Source of the DNA: Osedax frankpressi
Lineage: Eukaryota > Annelida > Polychaeta > Sabellida > Siboglinidae
Direction of reading: 5' to 3'
DNA: 64,000 nucleotides
Assembly (NCBI GenBank): GCA_964035775.1
Contig: OZ038315.1
Location: forward strand, 8,080,932-8,144,931
Shown here: one piece after another, positions 27,418-37,698 of the stretch
Position numbering within the stretch: position 1 is the stretch's first letter
Layout: every line of letters starts with the position of its first letter
Made by a program: the position numbers and the translations under genes
Notes under the pieces: model-generated
What the model was told of the DNA's origin: nothing
The model's database searches: none
The model's input: the letters and a program-made list of their open reading frames with translations, nothing else

Positions 27418-28940
27418 ATTATATACGCGAAACTTTACATAATATAAATAATATTTTGTATATTCCAAAAGTATCTTTACACATTATCTAAATAGACTAT
27501 GGATGATAATTCTATTAATTAAGATACAGGGTAATATTACATTTTCAACATATATCCCGATAAAATCAATGTATATCCAGGTATATGTAATCATATGGAT
27601 TCACAATTAATAACACTAAATAGCTTATTTTGTATTAATAAGTCTAATTTAGCAACACATTAATCCACATACACAATTGCTGTAATTTAATGTAAGAATC
27701 GCATAAAGAAATGCTTTTAAATGTACACGTTTTTATCTTACTCAACACGTAAACTCTACCCATCTACACACCTAATATACACACCTAATAGACTGTTTAG
27801 TCTACCTAAAGAGGTCTACAATTGAAATACATCATACATAGCTCTACACTGATCAGCTCTATAACCACGCCCCGTAGGAACGTTACGTAAACGCGCTCGA
27901 GGTGCATCAAAGCGATAGAATCTACAACAAGGTGGTCAAGAAAAGCAATACGCTAAACTCAAAAGGGTATAGAGGTCAAGGTAAAGATGCATACAACCAG
28001 GTAACCGAGCGTCGTGACCAAGTCAACGTATGTAACAATGCATTATTAATAATATTCCTAGGAATTGGTATACGCATTACTCGCATCGTTTATTTAGAAT
28101 TATGGTTTAATTGAATGCAATCCATTTCGAAATGTATAGAAATACGGAATGGTACGGAATTATATTACAACTCTAATAATCAGATGTCGATATCGAATAT
28201 ACTGGTTCCGTCCGGCCGACGAAAGAGATCCATCGAACCAAAAGATATTATTTATCTTAGGAGATCACCCGACTACTGTCTGGCTGACAGGTCATTTGGC
28301 TCAATGGGGACAAGAGGAAGGTAAGGACAGGGAGAGTGAGGGGGAGAGGGAGAGGGAGAGGGAGAGGGAGAGGGAGAGGGAGAGGGAGAGGGAGAGGGAG
28401 AGGGAGAGGGAGAGGGAGAGGGAGAGGGAGAGGGAGAGGGAGAGGGAGAGGGAGAGGGAGAGGGAGAGGGAGAGGGAGAGGGAGAGGGAGAGGGAGAGGG
28501 AGAGGGAGAGGGAGAGGGAGAGGGAGAGGGAGAGGGAGAGGGAGAGGGAGAGGGAGAGGGAGAGGGAGAGGGAGAGGGAGAGGGAGAGGGAGAGGGAGAG
28601 GGAGAGGGAGAGGGAGAGGGAGAGGGAGAGGGAGAGGGAGAGGGAGAGGGAGAGGGAGAGGGAGAGGGAGAGGGAGAGGGAGAGGGAGAGGGAGAGGCCC
28701 CTTTAAACCACTTTAAACGCCCTAAGAAATCCTTATTTCGCCGTTAAACGCCCATCTCCACGCAGAACGTGCCTGATTAACGACCCGACCAGTGGCGGTT
28801 GCAGCCAGATGTGTTGCGATCGCGGCTACGTCTACAACGAAGTCACGGAGAAGAAGAACTGCAGGTGTCGCTACGTGTACTGTTGCAGGCTCGAGTGCAA
28901 TATTTGCCGAGTTACCCGTAAATTCTACTCTTGCAAGTGA
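17413..28940 (+). CDS. Wnt: Wnt family secreted ligand, seven exons, 5' end missing
   Basis: Secreted cysteine-rich lipid-modified signal that binds Frizzled and LRP5/6 receptors. The visible exons are 17413-17561, 19996-20159, 24089-24262, 26580-26696, 27878-27980, 28140-28320 and 28766-28940. They join in phase to give about 355 residues; a usual Wnt is 350 to 400, so only the signal-peptide exon appears to be missing. Family marks in order are [62 protein letters not shown] (with the palmitoleoylated-serine loop), [18 protein letters not shown] and a C-terminal block rich in paired cysteines ending in SCK and TGA. I count 23 cysteines in the visible part. The usual His in the CHGVSGSC motif is Ser here. 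I cannot place the subfamily with confidence. Confidence 0.95.
17562..19995 (+). other. Wnt intron with AAT/ATT and TGTACA repeats
   Basis: It contains (AAT)n passing into (ATT)n at 17597-17715, a palindromic TGTACACTGTATAA-type array at about 18385-18770, and an (AT)n tract at 19627-19662. A minus-strand frame of 103 codons lies at 18918-19229 (for example [20 protein letters not shown]). It is long for such AT-rich DNA, but I recognise no family. Confidence 0.6.
18385..18770. repeat. TGTACAC/TGTATAA minisatellite
   Basis: About 25 copies of a 14 to 15 bp unit built from TGTACACTGTATAA, itself nearly palindromic. Shorter relatives occur at about 8895-8925, 12355-12450, 19216-19235 and 21353-21500, so the motif is dispersed in this region. 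Confidence 0.85.
19996..20159 (+). CDS. Wnt: Wnt exon, [10 protein letters not shown] block
   Basis: Enters in phase 1 after CTCCCAG and leaves in phase 0 at GTTAGT. Encodes [25 protein letters not shown] and KRCTCGEQ, the second conserved helix and cysteine pair of Wnt proteins. Confidence 0.94.
20166..20262 (+). repeat. GGGTC-rich array next to a splice donor
   Basis: Units of GGGTCAGG and GGGTCGG run for about 95 bp starting nine bases inside the intron. Repeated runs of three or four G on the sense strand could form G-quadruplexes in DNA or in the pre-mRNA. Confidence 0.85.
20918..21045. repeat. Long (AT)n tract
   Basis: About 125 bp of alternating AT with occasional G interruptions, inside the largest Wnt intron. 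Confidence 0.95.
21668..22385 (+). repeat. (CA)n composite array with ACTCAATAATACAC blocks
   Basis: CA dinucleotide runs are punctuated by recurring CACACTCAATAATACACATA and ACACAAGCGCACACAC blocks. This gives a higher-order repeat rather than a plain microsatellite. Confidence 0.93.
22470..23774 (+). repeat. 1.3-kb CACTACC/CACTACT 7-bp array
   Basis: Nearly 190 copies of CACTACY, the Y alternating between C and T, with TCTCTAC and GACTACA variants. Some longer blocks recur within it (for example the TTTCTACCCACTACTCACTA block near 23071, 23294 and 23609), which points to segmental copying. Confidence 0.93.
24089..24262 (+). CDS. Wnt: Wnt exon, WGGC block
   Basis: 58 codons, phase 0 at both ends, acceptor TTTCGCAG and donor GTAAGT. 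Encodes [14 protein letters not shown], then a basic insert and [11 protein letters not shown], the usual NLHNNEAGR region with small changes. Confidence 0.95.
24395..24720 (+). repeat. GGTATATTAAA 11-bp array
   Basis: About 27 copies of GGTATATTAAA with a few GAGGAGTACTAAA-type variants, all within one Wnt intron. Confidence 0.95.
25774..26265 (+). repeat. TTACATTACT 10-bp array
   Basis: About 49 copies of CATTACTTTA with CATTACTTCA and CATTACTTAA variants, in a Wnt intron. The variant order repeats (compare 25830-25930 with 26101-26200), which suggests internal duplication. Confidence 0.95.
26386..26505 (+). repeat. GGTATCTACTCTT 13-bp array
   Basis: About nine copies, 75 bp before the acceptor of the next Wnt exon. 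Confidence 0.95.
26580..26696 (+). CDS. Wnt: Wnt exon, lipidation-loop block
   Basis: 39 codons, phase 0 at both ends, donor GTCAGT. Encodes [17 protein letters not shown]. The first Ser of GVSGS is the palmitoleoylation site of the family. Porcupine-modified Wnts normally have His before GVSGSC; here it is Ser. Confidence 0.95.
26697..27877 (+). other. Wnt intron
   Basis: AT-rich with one (AT)n tract at 27372-27410. TAACCACGCCCC at 27862-27873 sits just before the acceptor of the next exon. Confidence 0.75.
27878..27980 (+). CDS. Wnt: Wnt exon, variable linker
   Basis: 34 codons plus one base. Enters in phase 0 after CCCCGTAG and leaves in phase 1 at GTAAAG. Encodes [13 protein letters not shown] and a basic stretch, matching the weakly conserved region after the CW motif of Wnt proteins. 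Supported mainly by phase and position. Confidence 0.8.
27981..28139 (+). other. Short Wnt intron
   Basis: 159 bp between GTAAAG and an ATGTATAG acceptor. An alternative acceptor at 28181-28183 (ATCAG) would break the frame, so I prefer 28140 as the exon start. Confidence 0.65.
28140..28320 (+). CDS. Wnt: Wnt exon, SPDYC block
   Basis: 59 codons with split codons at both ends, donor GTAAGG. Encodes [19 protein letters not shown] and GSMGTRG, the hinge leading to the cysteine-rich C-terminal domain. Confidence 0.93.
28321..28765 (+). other. Wnt intron made mostly of GGGAGA repeats
   Basis: A 445-bp intron of which about 355 bp are a pure hexamer array that starts 20 bases after the donor. 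Confidence 0.9.
28341..28696 (+). repeat. (GGGAGA)n, about 59 pure copies
   Basis: An almost uninterrupted hexamer run on the sense strand, all purine. G-runs every six bases favour G-quadruplex formation, and the homopurine tract favours triplex DNA. The high purity suggests recent expansion. Confidence 0.98.
28766..28940 (+). CDS. Wnt: Wnt terminal exon, cysteine-rich C-terminal domain
   Basis: Completes GTRGR and encodes [20 protein letters not shown], then [18 protein letters not shown] and a final SCK followed by TGA. The cysteine spacing is that of the Wnt C-terminal receptor-binding domain. Confidence 0.96.
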
Positions 28941-29782
28941 ACCCGATCTGTTGCTAGGGACGCGCGATGCGTTGCCAGGGTAGAGTGTAACGGACGGAGT
29001 GTGTGGATTCGTCGGGCACCTTTCAGCAAACGACGATTAATCACATATTTTCTTAACGGTGTGATAGGCGAAGTAACACATCATTACGTAGGGAAGCTTC
29101 GTTATAAAATGGACATTGTCGACGCGAAGAACGAAGTTATTTATGTCCGATATAATCCCTAGATGTCCACGATGAATACGCATCCAAATCCCAGCCGTAT
29201 TCCAGCGGAATCTGGGATATTCAGACCCACGTGTACCTTAAACTATATACCTATGCATTTAATATGTTCGGCCTATAGATACGAATGTAAAAACTACTTT
29301 GCTATTGATTTCGCTATACAAGTATTCTTATTAACTTTATTTATACAAAACACAACTCCGACGCTAATCGTGTCTCACGCCACATATATTTTCTCTAAAT
29401 CTCTATAAATAGAAAGAGTATTTGAATTCGATAAAGTGATTACTTTCTATGCAAATCAAAATAGTGACCACGAGAGGTTACCTTATATAGCGTGACGTAT
29501 TGCATCACAAATCATTATTACATCATACGTATTATTTCGAAGCTCGTTATTTTCAATACTATTGATGTTGTTGTTAGTGCCCTTGTTTATTTATTTATTA
29601 TGTAAATATTTTACTATCCCAATATTAAATAAATATGATGTTATGCAATGGTAGTATTGCGTAATCAATTATCTCATTGGTCATAATTCTCCTGTTTATA
29701 CATTTCAATAAAATTTCTAAAATAAATTTTCATTCCAAAATTATGAAAATATAATATAATTAATAATATATAATAATCCTAA

Positions 29783-29850
<68 letters not shown>

Positions 29851-30973
29851 TGAGTGTATGACATATACTGTATGTGTATGAGTAAGCGAGTATTTGTTCG
29901 TATATGCGTCTGCATATTTATGTGTGTATATTTATAGTTATATATTAATATATATTAATAAATAAATTAAAATTTATTTTTAATTTAGAAGATTCATTTT
30001 ACACTCGTTATACATTATTTTAATATAACAAATACATAATAAAATACAAATATCTATAATATATATATAATATTATTCTAGAATAAAATATATGTATATA
30101 TGTATATTACCGTTTTGTTGTTCTATTAATGATAATATAATTGTTTTTTTACACAGATTTGAATCAGTTCCTAATATATGATTTATTTACATAACTGCAA
30201 CGAACCTAACTACCGTTTATTTATTTAATTAAAATAAATAGTTTCAATAAATATTCCCAAATAATTAATTTCAGTATGGATGTTAGTAATTTGAATATCG
30301 TTATATAAGAGAGTGTTATTGACTACTATAGATATCGTATAACTATATAGCTTTATTACTATGCATGTATCATAAAGTATTATTAATAAGTATAATAATT
30401 ATGTAATTAAGAATGTTCCGTTATAAAAAGCAAGTGTTATCTGTGCTAAGCTATTACACAGCAATTCATTCGTTGTAACGTACATAGCAATTAATTCCTC
30501 TTCATATTCCTATCCTTCCTTCTCCACTTCCTCTGCCTACGCTCATTTCTCATTATATTACGTATCCTCGACACTTCGTCGTTTCATCCTCCTCTTCCTT
30601 CATACTCACCTCGTCCTTCTCGTCCTGGTATTCATAATGTGTCTTACCATACTAATCCTCATTATCGTACTCTTAATAGTCTAATTCTCCTCATTATATT
30701 AATCATCCTACAATTTATCTTCCTCATCGCAATCCTTATCCTTGCCATCCTCTTTCTCTTGGTTATTTCCTTCCTTCACTATATATCACTTATCCTACTT
30801 AGCACAAAACGTATTCTTCTCTTACCCCTATTTCATCTTTTCTTCCTCATCCTTCTCCTCCTCTTCCTCCTCCTCCTCCTCCTCCTCCTCCTCATCCTCC
30901 TCCTCTTCCTCCTCCTCCTCATCCCTTCGTCCTACTGAACCATTCACGCTTCATGTAATTACATCCCAATTAT
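28941..30973. other. Wnt 3' flank and upstream region of the first DUF1330 gene
   Basis: The first AATAAA after the Wnt stop is at 29629-29634, a possible poly(A) signal. (AT)n lies at 29788-29848. A TATAAAAAG at 30422-30430 is a possible TATA box, about 545 bp before the next ATG. From 30490 the plus strand is pyrimidine-rich, ending in a (TCC)n run at 30845-30925. I see no coding exon. Confidence 0.55.
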
Positions 30974-31454
30974 ATGATTCACCAGGCAACCGGAAGTGTT
31001 TATCTATTGGTAAGATTCGGAGAGGAATACCTGCAACAGGTCCGTAATGCTATGATCGAATACCTCTCCATAACGTCGAACTACAAAGGAAGAGTTGTAG
31101 GATTTGGGGAGTGCGTTAGTGTTATAGTCAATCAGTTATACTGAATATATATCTAACTATATATCTAACTATAGTATGATACTTTACCATGTAACAATAC
31201 AAAATAATGTATATATCTAAACAATGCATTACCCATAACAATACAACACGTATCTCCTATATACGCCACGTCCCTTCCGGTAGATCGACACGGTGGCTGG
31301 GTACATGTGCGCTAGGAAACGTTTCATGGTGATGGAGTTCCGTTGTCACAGAATGGCTCAACTGTGGTACGAATCTTGTCCGTCTGTCCGACAGCACGAC
31401 TGGATGGGAGGTGTTGATATCGCCATTGTCCCCATTGTCTCCAGCTCCCGTTAG
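30974..31454 (+). CDS. DUF1330-like protein, two exons (first of two paralogs)
   Basis: Exon 1 is 30974-31114, from ATG to a GTTAGT donor in phase 0. Exon 2 is 31284-31454, after CCGGTAG, ending in TAG. The product is 103 residues, the usual size of a single DUF1330 domain (dimeric alpha/beta-barrel fold, function unknown). Family-like features in order: a first strand SVYLLVRFG, the helix EEYLQQVRNAMIEYL, KGRVVGFGE, the third strand and helix RFMVMEFRCHRMAQLWYES, which matches the family pattern of hydrophobic strand, EF, then a helix with WY, and a last strand VDIAIVPIV. No signal peptide or membrane segment. DUF1330 is mainly bacterial, so old lateral transfer is possible, but the introns show it is now a host gene. 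Confidence 0.66.
31115..31283 (+). other. Intron of the first DUF1330-like gene
   Basis: 169 bp, donor GTTAGT and acceptor CCACGTCCCTTCCGGTAG. The tract before the acceptor is C-rich, like other acceptors in this window. Confidence 0.6.
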
Positions 31455-32240
31455 CTGTATACATAACCCCTATAGGATATTACATCGTACTCGATCTCCA
31501 GTGATTACGGGCGCTGGTGGTAAATATCATAATTGTTATCTAAGAGTATTGGACTTCATACGTTCATTAATTATTATTTATTATGAGTTCGGCTAATTTG
31601 AGATATCGTTACAATTATCTCTCTTATAGCCTGACTGTTCGCGAATTGGATAAGCCCTCTCTATATATAAACCCTCGTCCTCGAGTAGTATGTAATGACC
31701 CCATTACTCACCATGATTGGATCTTTTTAGGTTCTACTAGCAAGAGATCTTGTTAGCTCGTCTTTAGTTCTATAGGTATTTGGTATAATTTATCATTTTG
31801 TGATTAAATAGTAATTTAATACACCGACAGAGACTCACATTATAATCAGCCGTTAGATAAATATATATTATGAGTTAGCTTTTATAATATAATTACTTGA
31901 TATGTTGAAAATTAGAATAATTATAATGTTTAAGAGATCAGCATCATTTAAAATACTTAGTGCAGAATATGTCAATAATCTAATTAATGGATGTTTCCGC
32001 AAATCATTAATAATGTGATATCGTGGCAAACCTGAAACGGAAACCAATTAATAATCCATGCGGCGAGATCGCGATATGCCCTCTAACCAATAATCCACGA
32101 GTATCATCTAACACGAAATCAGCTTTAATCTTACATAACTATGGGGGTTTTCTGTTGAATTTGTTGCATAATGTTGCATCATGGGAATATGAAAATTCAT
32201 ATAAATAATAATTTTTTTAATTTTCCTACTTTCCAATAAT

Positions 32241-32287
<47 letters not shown>

Positions 32288-33102
32288 AATTTAAAAAGAA
32301 AAAATGTTCACTATTTGAATTATTTTCTTTAATATTTGTTACAACCTAATTTTGATGTTCCTCTTATATGACTTTGTAGTATAAATTATACAATTTTGTT
32401 TGTATGTTGTTTATACAACTATATATAGTATACAGTATATTAATATATATATATAATATGATAGCGAATACATTTGTTTTTAATTATAAATTTAACATAT
32501 ATGAATTTCGATCAATAATAAATAATAAAATCAATAATATGAAAAACCGATGTATATTTCTGATTCTGTATAAAAACAATTCATGAATCGTATGATACAT
32601 TTATCTTTAATAACCCATAAAACCAAACGATGTACCTATAATAAATTCTTATATAATTATTTCGAATTAAATAGAGTTATAATATCATGTAAATAAATCC
32701 CAAGAAACTATTAAAATGAGTAACTAGTATACAATGTTATATAATTATTTAGAATAGAAAATAAACATAATATATTTTTAGTGCAAATAATATATTTTTC
32801 ATTTTATTATATAAGAAAAAAAACAATATTACCTGGAATGTTTACTAGATATTTCCCAAGAAATAAGATAATATGACTAATATAGTTCTTATATAATTAT
32901 TGTAAATTAAAATAAACATAATATATTTTTAATTCAAATAAAATATATTTTCACCTATAGAAATTATTATACAAATAAATAATTTGTTAACTTTTTAAAA
33001 ATATATACAATTTTAATATTATTACGCATCATTACACATTAAATGAGATCTCAGAGATTAGTACACATACCATGTACATTGTTCATGGTATACATTGCAC
33101 AA

Positions 33103-33161
<59 letters not shown>

Positions 33162-34132
33162 CATACATACTCATATTCAGTCAAACAATAAAATATTTAT
33201 CCTTATTTTAAACTTTCCAAATTCTACCTCATACGGAAGAAAATAACTCAACTTGCTTATTTTTAAAAATAGGACAAATAAACAAAAATCTTGAGTATAT
33301 ACCTTGCCATACACCACAAAATCCCTAGATATATAAATTTTTATTGAATTAAAATAACATATGGGTATCCAACACTATCCTTCTCAAACACAATATATTG
33401 ACTATCTACTCACATATTTGGAATAAGCTCTTTTATTAAGATTATTACTAACTTGAAATGACATAATTGATTTAAAAGAAGATAACATAACCACATACCT
33501 AATTAAACTTAATTATTGTATTCAATATAACTAACCGTTCTCGATAACTTCATATAATATAATTAACAACCAATGACCAATATACTGACTCTTAAAAACC
33601 AGACTATTTCCCCATTCATTATTAAATATTACTACACCACAAAATAATAATGACGCTGTTATCCCTATTTCCCAAGTTTTACAACGCACCCTTGATCTTA
33701 TCTTCTGTACACTCACTTCCCTCGCATTATTTACCTACAATGATTTGCTTTCATAACCACTTATCCGGTAATGTTATGATAATAAAGATATACCTATACC
33801 ATACCCTTAGGGTAAACTACCCAAGTTGAGTTGTAAAGTAGTAGTAATGTTTTCTATTTTAGAAATAAGCAATTTTTCATATGACAAATGTTAATATAAC
33901 TTATAACCAATCTCTGTAATAATATTATTTATTATTAAAAATACCCAAATTTATATTATAATAATAATTTTATAAAAATAATTAATAATAATTAATATAA
34001 TAATATACAAACTAACATAAAAGATAATAACAACTGACCACTATTTCATAGATAGCAATCTATTTTATTAATAAGAATTACTATTAGTTGCATAACACTA
34101 CCAATATAAATATACACACAGCGAGACAGAAT
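31455..34132. other. Spacer between the two DUF1330-like genes
   Basis: TATATAAACC near 31660 could be a TATA element. (AT)n tracts lie at 32249-32283 and 33105-33158. A diverged tandem duplication of about 155 bp lies at roughly 32645-32990. A minus-strand frame of 61 codons at 33531-33716 is unassigned. No other gene seen. Confidence 0.5.
32645..32990 (+). repeat. Diverged tandem duplication, about 155-bp period
   Basis: Both halves contain CCCAAGAAA, then CTTATATAATTATT or TTATATAATTATTTA, then AAATAAACATAATATATTTT. They differ at many positions, so the duplication is not recent. Confidence 0.6.
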
Positions 34133-34226
34133 ATGTGGTTCGTTATGTCTCAGTATGCAGTTAGAGACAAAAACACTTTCTATGGCCGTTACATTCCCGG
34201 TCACATCTGCGGCTTGCAGAAATTCG
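34133..34226 (+). CDS. DUF1330-like gene 2, exon 1
   Basis: 31 codons plus one base, from ATG to TTCG before GTTGGT. Reading on past the donor meets a stop four codons later, which also favours splicing here. Confidence 0.72.
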
Positions 34227-35473
34227 GTTGGTCGCTAGTCTAAGGCAATAAGGCAAAGGCCGCAACTGACCGGTGTCCTAGCGGAGTGACCGGAGCGAAG
34301 TCGGCGTAGTGCGCAATGGGTTGTGGTCGGGCGTAGGTAGTGCTAGTGGGGAAGTAGGGCGTGGTGTGAACTCAGTGGCGTGGTAGGTGTGTATTGAGTA
34401 GGCGGCTACGCGTGGTATAGCTATTACGCTATTAAAGCGGGTACGGGTGTAGTTAATGGTACGTATGGTAGTTCGTAGAGATACGGGTGTAGTCTGAAAT
34501 TAAATTACTGATCGGATAACACGATCTACAATGTAGGTTAGTGAGGGGTGTAGTGTTGAGTTTAATAAGGGTGGTTAGAATGTATACCTAGAGGATAGTA
34601 GTGTAGTGTATAGTGAGCATGGTGTGCAGTGAGGGCATTAGTATAGTATATAGTAAGGGTATACATAATAATCTCCATTATATAATGAAGAGTATTATGT
34701 AATGCGCGGTAAGATTACATTTTAGGAACGTTCAATAATACCGAGTCGCGTTCCGATTCGATGTCGTAATACTTAACCTCGATGACCATCAGGCGGGACA
34801 CTCGTGGCTAGCAGTGATAAATGGGACAAGATGAGAGGAGGCTGGGATACGGAATACGTCTGCATCTACCAGTTTGAGAAAAAACAGCAATTTCTCGACT
34901 GGCACAGCCTTGGTTTTTATGCCACAAATCTAGAATTTACATTTCATAGATTCATTATATAAATAAATACGAATAATTAACGTTATCATATTATATGTAT
35001 CAGCGCGTTGTTCAAGCAACAATATAGATAGGTATATAGATAGGTATATACATCTATACTATATCATTTGATGTAATATATAATTGAACGTTTTCAAAAG
35101 AGCAATGCTTTATTTAATGGAATGCGTTCCTTTTGAAACATAGAGCCCTGCCCAGTTCGTATAAGTTCAGTCGTTTTAAGTTTTTGTAAACGGGTGTTAA
35201 GTGGGTTATTAGATCCTCACCGTATATCTAATTCTCCTTTGATCCGACCACTTAGCCTATGTTCGCGGAATATCGTACAGACAATCTATTGTTTTACATG
35301 CCTCTATATTTAGAAATATAATTGATCGATGGGTCGGAAAGTGTATAAGAACTAGTTATGGAGACTAGAATGGCGTACGTCGATATGTTAAGGGTGTGTT
35401 ATAGTTATATGTGTACAGGATGGAGTACTGGGTACGTGGTGTCTGTAAATAATACACTACCCTTTACTACCTC

Positions 35474-35515
<42 letters not shown>

Positions 35516-36004
35516 TTGTTATCTATAATAATCGTATTCAATAATAATAATAATACTAATGTGTTCACATATAAATAATATATTCATAAATATATTTATA
35601 GAGTATATAGGATCGTTATTATATAACAATACATAAAACCATCCATTAAATGTATATTTATTTTTAAAAATAACGGATATGGAGAGAATATATAAATTAA
35701 TATATCAAATAATATGATCTAAATAAATTAAATTGTATTAAAAATTATAATTATTTTTTAAAATTTTAATAATTTATAATTTGATATAATTATACAAAAT
35801 GAATTGTATGGATTAAGTTACGGTGCATCTTCTACAAATTATAATTAATTATAATTATAATTCACAGATTCAAGTAGGGAATGGCAGCAATTGGCACACC
35901 AGATATCATCCGTTAATACCGTGATCAGTTACCTAAAACCACTGGCTCTGGAGCCAGAAAGAACATCGAAATGTCCCGATGATAATGAAATAGTTCCCGT
36001 GTAG
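34133..36004 (+). CDS. DUF1330-like protein, three exons (second of two paralogs)
   Basis: Exons 34133-34226, 34793-34912 and 35868-36004 join in phase (phase 1 at both joins) to a 116-residue protein ending in TAG. Donors are GTTGGT and GTTTTT; acceptors are ACCATCAG and ATTCACAG. The order of features fits DUF1330: strand MWFVMSQYAVRD, helix NTFYGRYIPGHICGL, then QKFGGTLVASS across the first splice (the family has YGG followed by a hydrophobic strand), GGWDTEYVCIYQFEKK (strand, then FE), DW followed by SSREWQQLA (the family W-x-S-x-x-W/Y helix), and a final strand NTVISYL. A short acidic tail follows. The reconstruction of YGG across a splice is strong internal support. Whether an extra 5' exon exists is open. 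AATAAA at 36175-36180 is a likely poly(A) signal. Confidence 0.75.
34227..34792 (+). other. Intron 1 of DUF1330-like gene 2
   Basis: The first half is G-rich and GC-richer than most introns here, with loose GTAGTG, GGGCGTGG and GTGTAG repeats between 34300 and 34640 that recall the flank of the 12-bp array at 13.1-13.4 kb. Confidence 0.6.
34793..34912 (+). CDS. DUF1330-like gene 2, exon 2
   Basis: 39 codons with split codons at both ends. Encodes GTLVASSDKWDKMRGGW, EYVCIYQFEKKQQFLDWHSL. Leaves at G before GTTTTT, the same donor type as MFSD1 exons 3 and 11. Confidence 0.74.
34913..35867 (+). other. Intron 2 of DUF1330-like gene 2
   Basis: AT-rich with an (AT)n tract at 35477-35512. A 60-codon open stretch after 35143 lacks any family feature, and I treat it as intron. 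Confidence 0.6.
35868..36004 (+). CDS. DUF1330-like gene 2, terminal exon
   Basis: Completes an Asp codon and encodes SSREWQQLAHQISSVNTVI, SYLKPLALEPE and an acidic end before TAG. Confidence 0.72.
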
Positions 36005-36174
36005 TTGTGTATTATGAAAGAAGTTCTGATTGGCTGAAGGAGGGGAAGTGGGCGGGACCAGATATCTTTACTTCGAGACGTTATTTTGAAAATAGCACCA
36101 AAAATCTATAATCTATGATTCATAACATTGATATACCGTAACTGTATACTTGATCACTATATTAATATCAAATT

Positions 36175-36180
36175 AATAAA
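36175..36180 (+). terminator. Possible poly(A) signal of DUF1330-like gene 2
   Basis: AATAAA, 171 bases after the stop codon and the first in the 3' flank. In DNA this AT-rich the hexamer is common, so the call rests on position. Confidence 0.35.
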
Positions 36181-36929
36181 GAATATCTAACAAATCATAT
36201 TTGCATCTTTTTTAAAAAATTATATAATTGTAAATAACGCAATAAATTCGTTTATATATACTATATAAATAATATGATCAATATTTATATTCACTTAATT
36301 AAAGTAACATTTTAATAAAAATGAGTATATAGACATTATAATAGTATAGTTATAATGTGTATATATTTTATATGTGATGTTCATTGAATTATATTGAATA
36401 CTAAAAATATAATAAACTCATAGATAATAATTCAAAATGTCAAAATTAAATAAGGGGGAGAGCATAATATGTTATATTATATGTTTTATTATAACTAGAG
36501 AACACAAAAAAGCAATATAAGTACATTTACATTTAAATATCAATATAAATACATTAAATTATTTGTTTTCGCTAAATAGTTTCTTTATGCGACATTTCCA
36601 TATCATCGAAAGATTCTCGCAATCGAAATATGAAAATAATAGATCATATGATCTAACATATAATATATGTTATATTTTATCGTTTTAGTGATAATTCGTT
36701 AAACTGCATAACTATCATGAACTAATAGAGATATATCTCTATAGAGGACATAGTGTTATTATAAATGTTAAATTCTCAATTACTCACAAAACTCTTATTG
36801 ACTATAAAAGAATATTTGCAAATTTTACAATATTTTCTTAAACACAATAATATGATAAATTTTCCAAAACATTATATATGTTTATATTATTTTAATTGTT
36901 TATATAAGTATAGATTATCATTTAATGCA

Positions 36930-36976
<47 letters not shown>

Positions 36977-37002
36977 TTCTGCATTAAATGATAATCTCTA
37001 TA

Positions 37003-37045
<43 letters not shown>

Positions 37046-37655
37046 TACTCGTCAGTGTATTCTCGAATATTAACTTATAATTTCTATATAGATATATGAA
37101 TGTATATTCACTTAATCTTAATATCTAAGCACTTAAAAATATTTTAAATAGTATCAGAAATTATTATTAAATATAGCAATAAATGAATAAATAACTTAAT
37201 TTAATTGACCAAGGAAATCGGAAGTTTAATTAAAATCTATATGTATAGGTTATAACTTATTATAATTTAGGATTATTAAAATATAAGGCTTATAAATTAA
37301 TATTAATATTATTAATAAGTTCCAGAAACCAAAGTTAGTATATGTATCCGGTCATTTAGTTAAAATGTGTATCATTCCAAGTATTGTTTTGAAATGATCT
37401 ATTATGACAATTGTAATGATATTTGAAAAATTAAATCAATAATTGAGCCATGGATTGTATATATATCATATAGTAATTATGATAAATAGATATTAATAAA
37501 AAAATAACAAAACAACTGATTAGATAGATCAGACAGTATATTGTCAATTTCGTTCATCATACGCTATTGTTTATATTTAGTAAGGGTCATAATAAATAAA
37601 CAAATTTAGTAATAACATGCATTGTTATTTATCAAATAACATATACGTTAACCTA

Positions 37656-37698
<43 letters not shown>

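Noticed and set aside
28149-28716. Glu/Arg-repeat and Gly/Arg-repeat proteins
   Set aside because: Translation of (GGGAGA)n in a Wnt intron.
30974-31454. Alba/Rpp25-like domain for the first small gene
   Set aside because: VRN and a few spaced residues fit, but the EF strand, WY helix and last strand fit DUF1330 better, and the neighbouring gene supports that reading.
32023-32208. Ribonucleotide reductase fragment (NPCGEI)
   Set aside because: The six-residue match is isolated; the flanking residues do not follow the family.
33640-33680. Nuclear copy of mitochondrial 16S rRNA
   Set aside because: The minus strand has TAGGGATAACAGCG, which matches large-subunit rRNA, but the sequence on either side does not continue the match.
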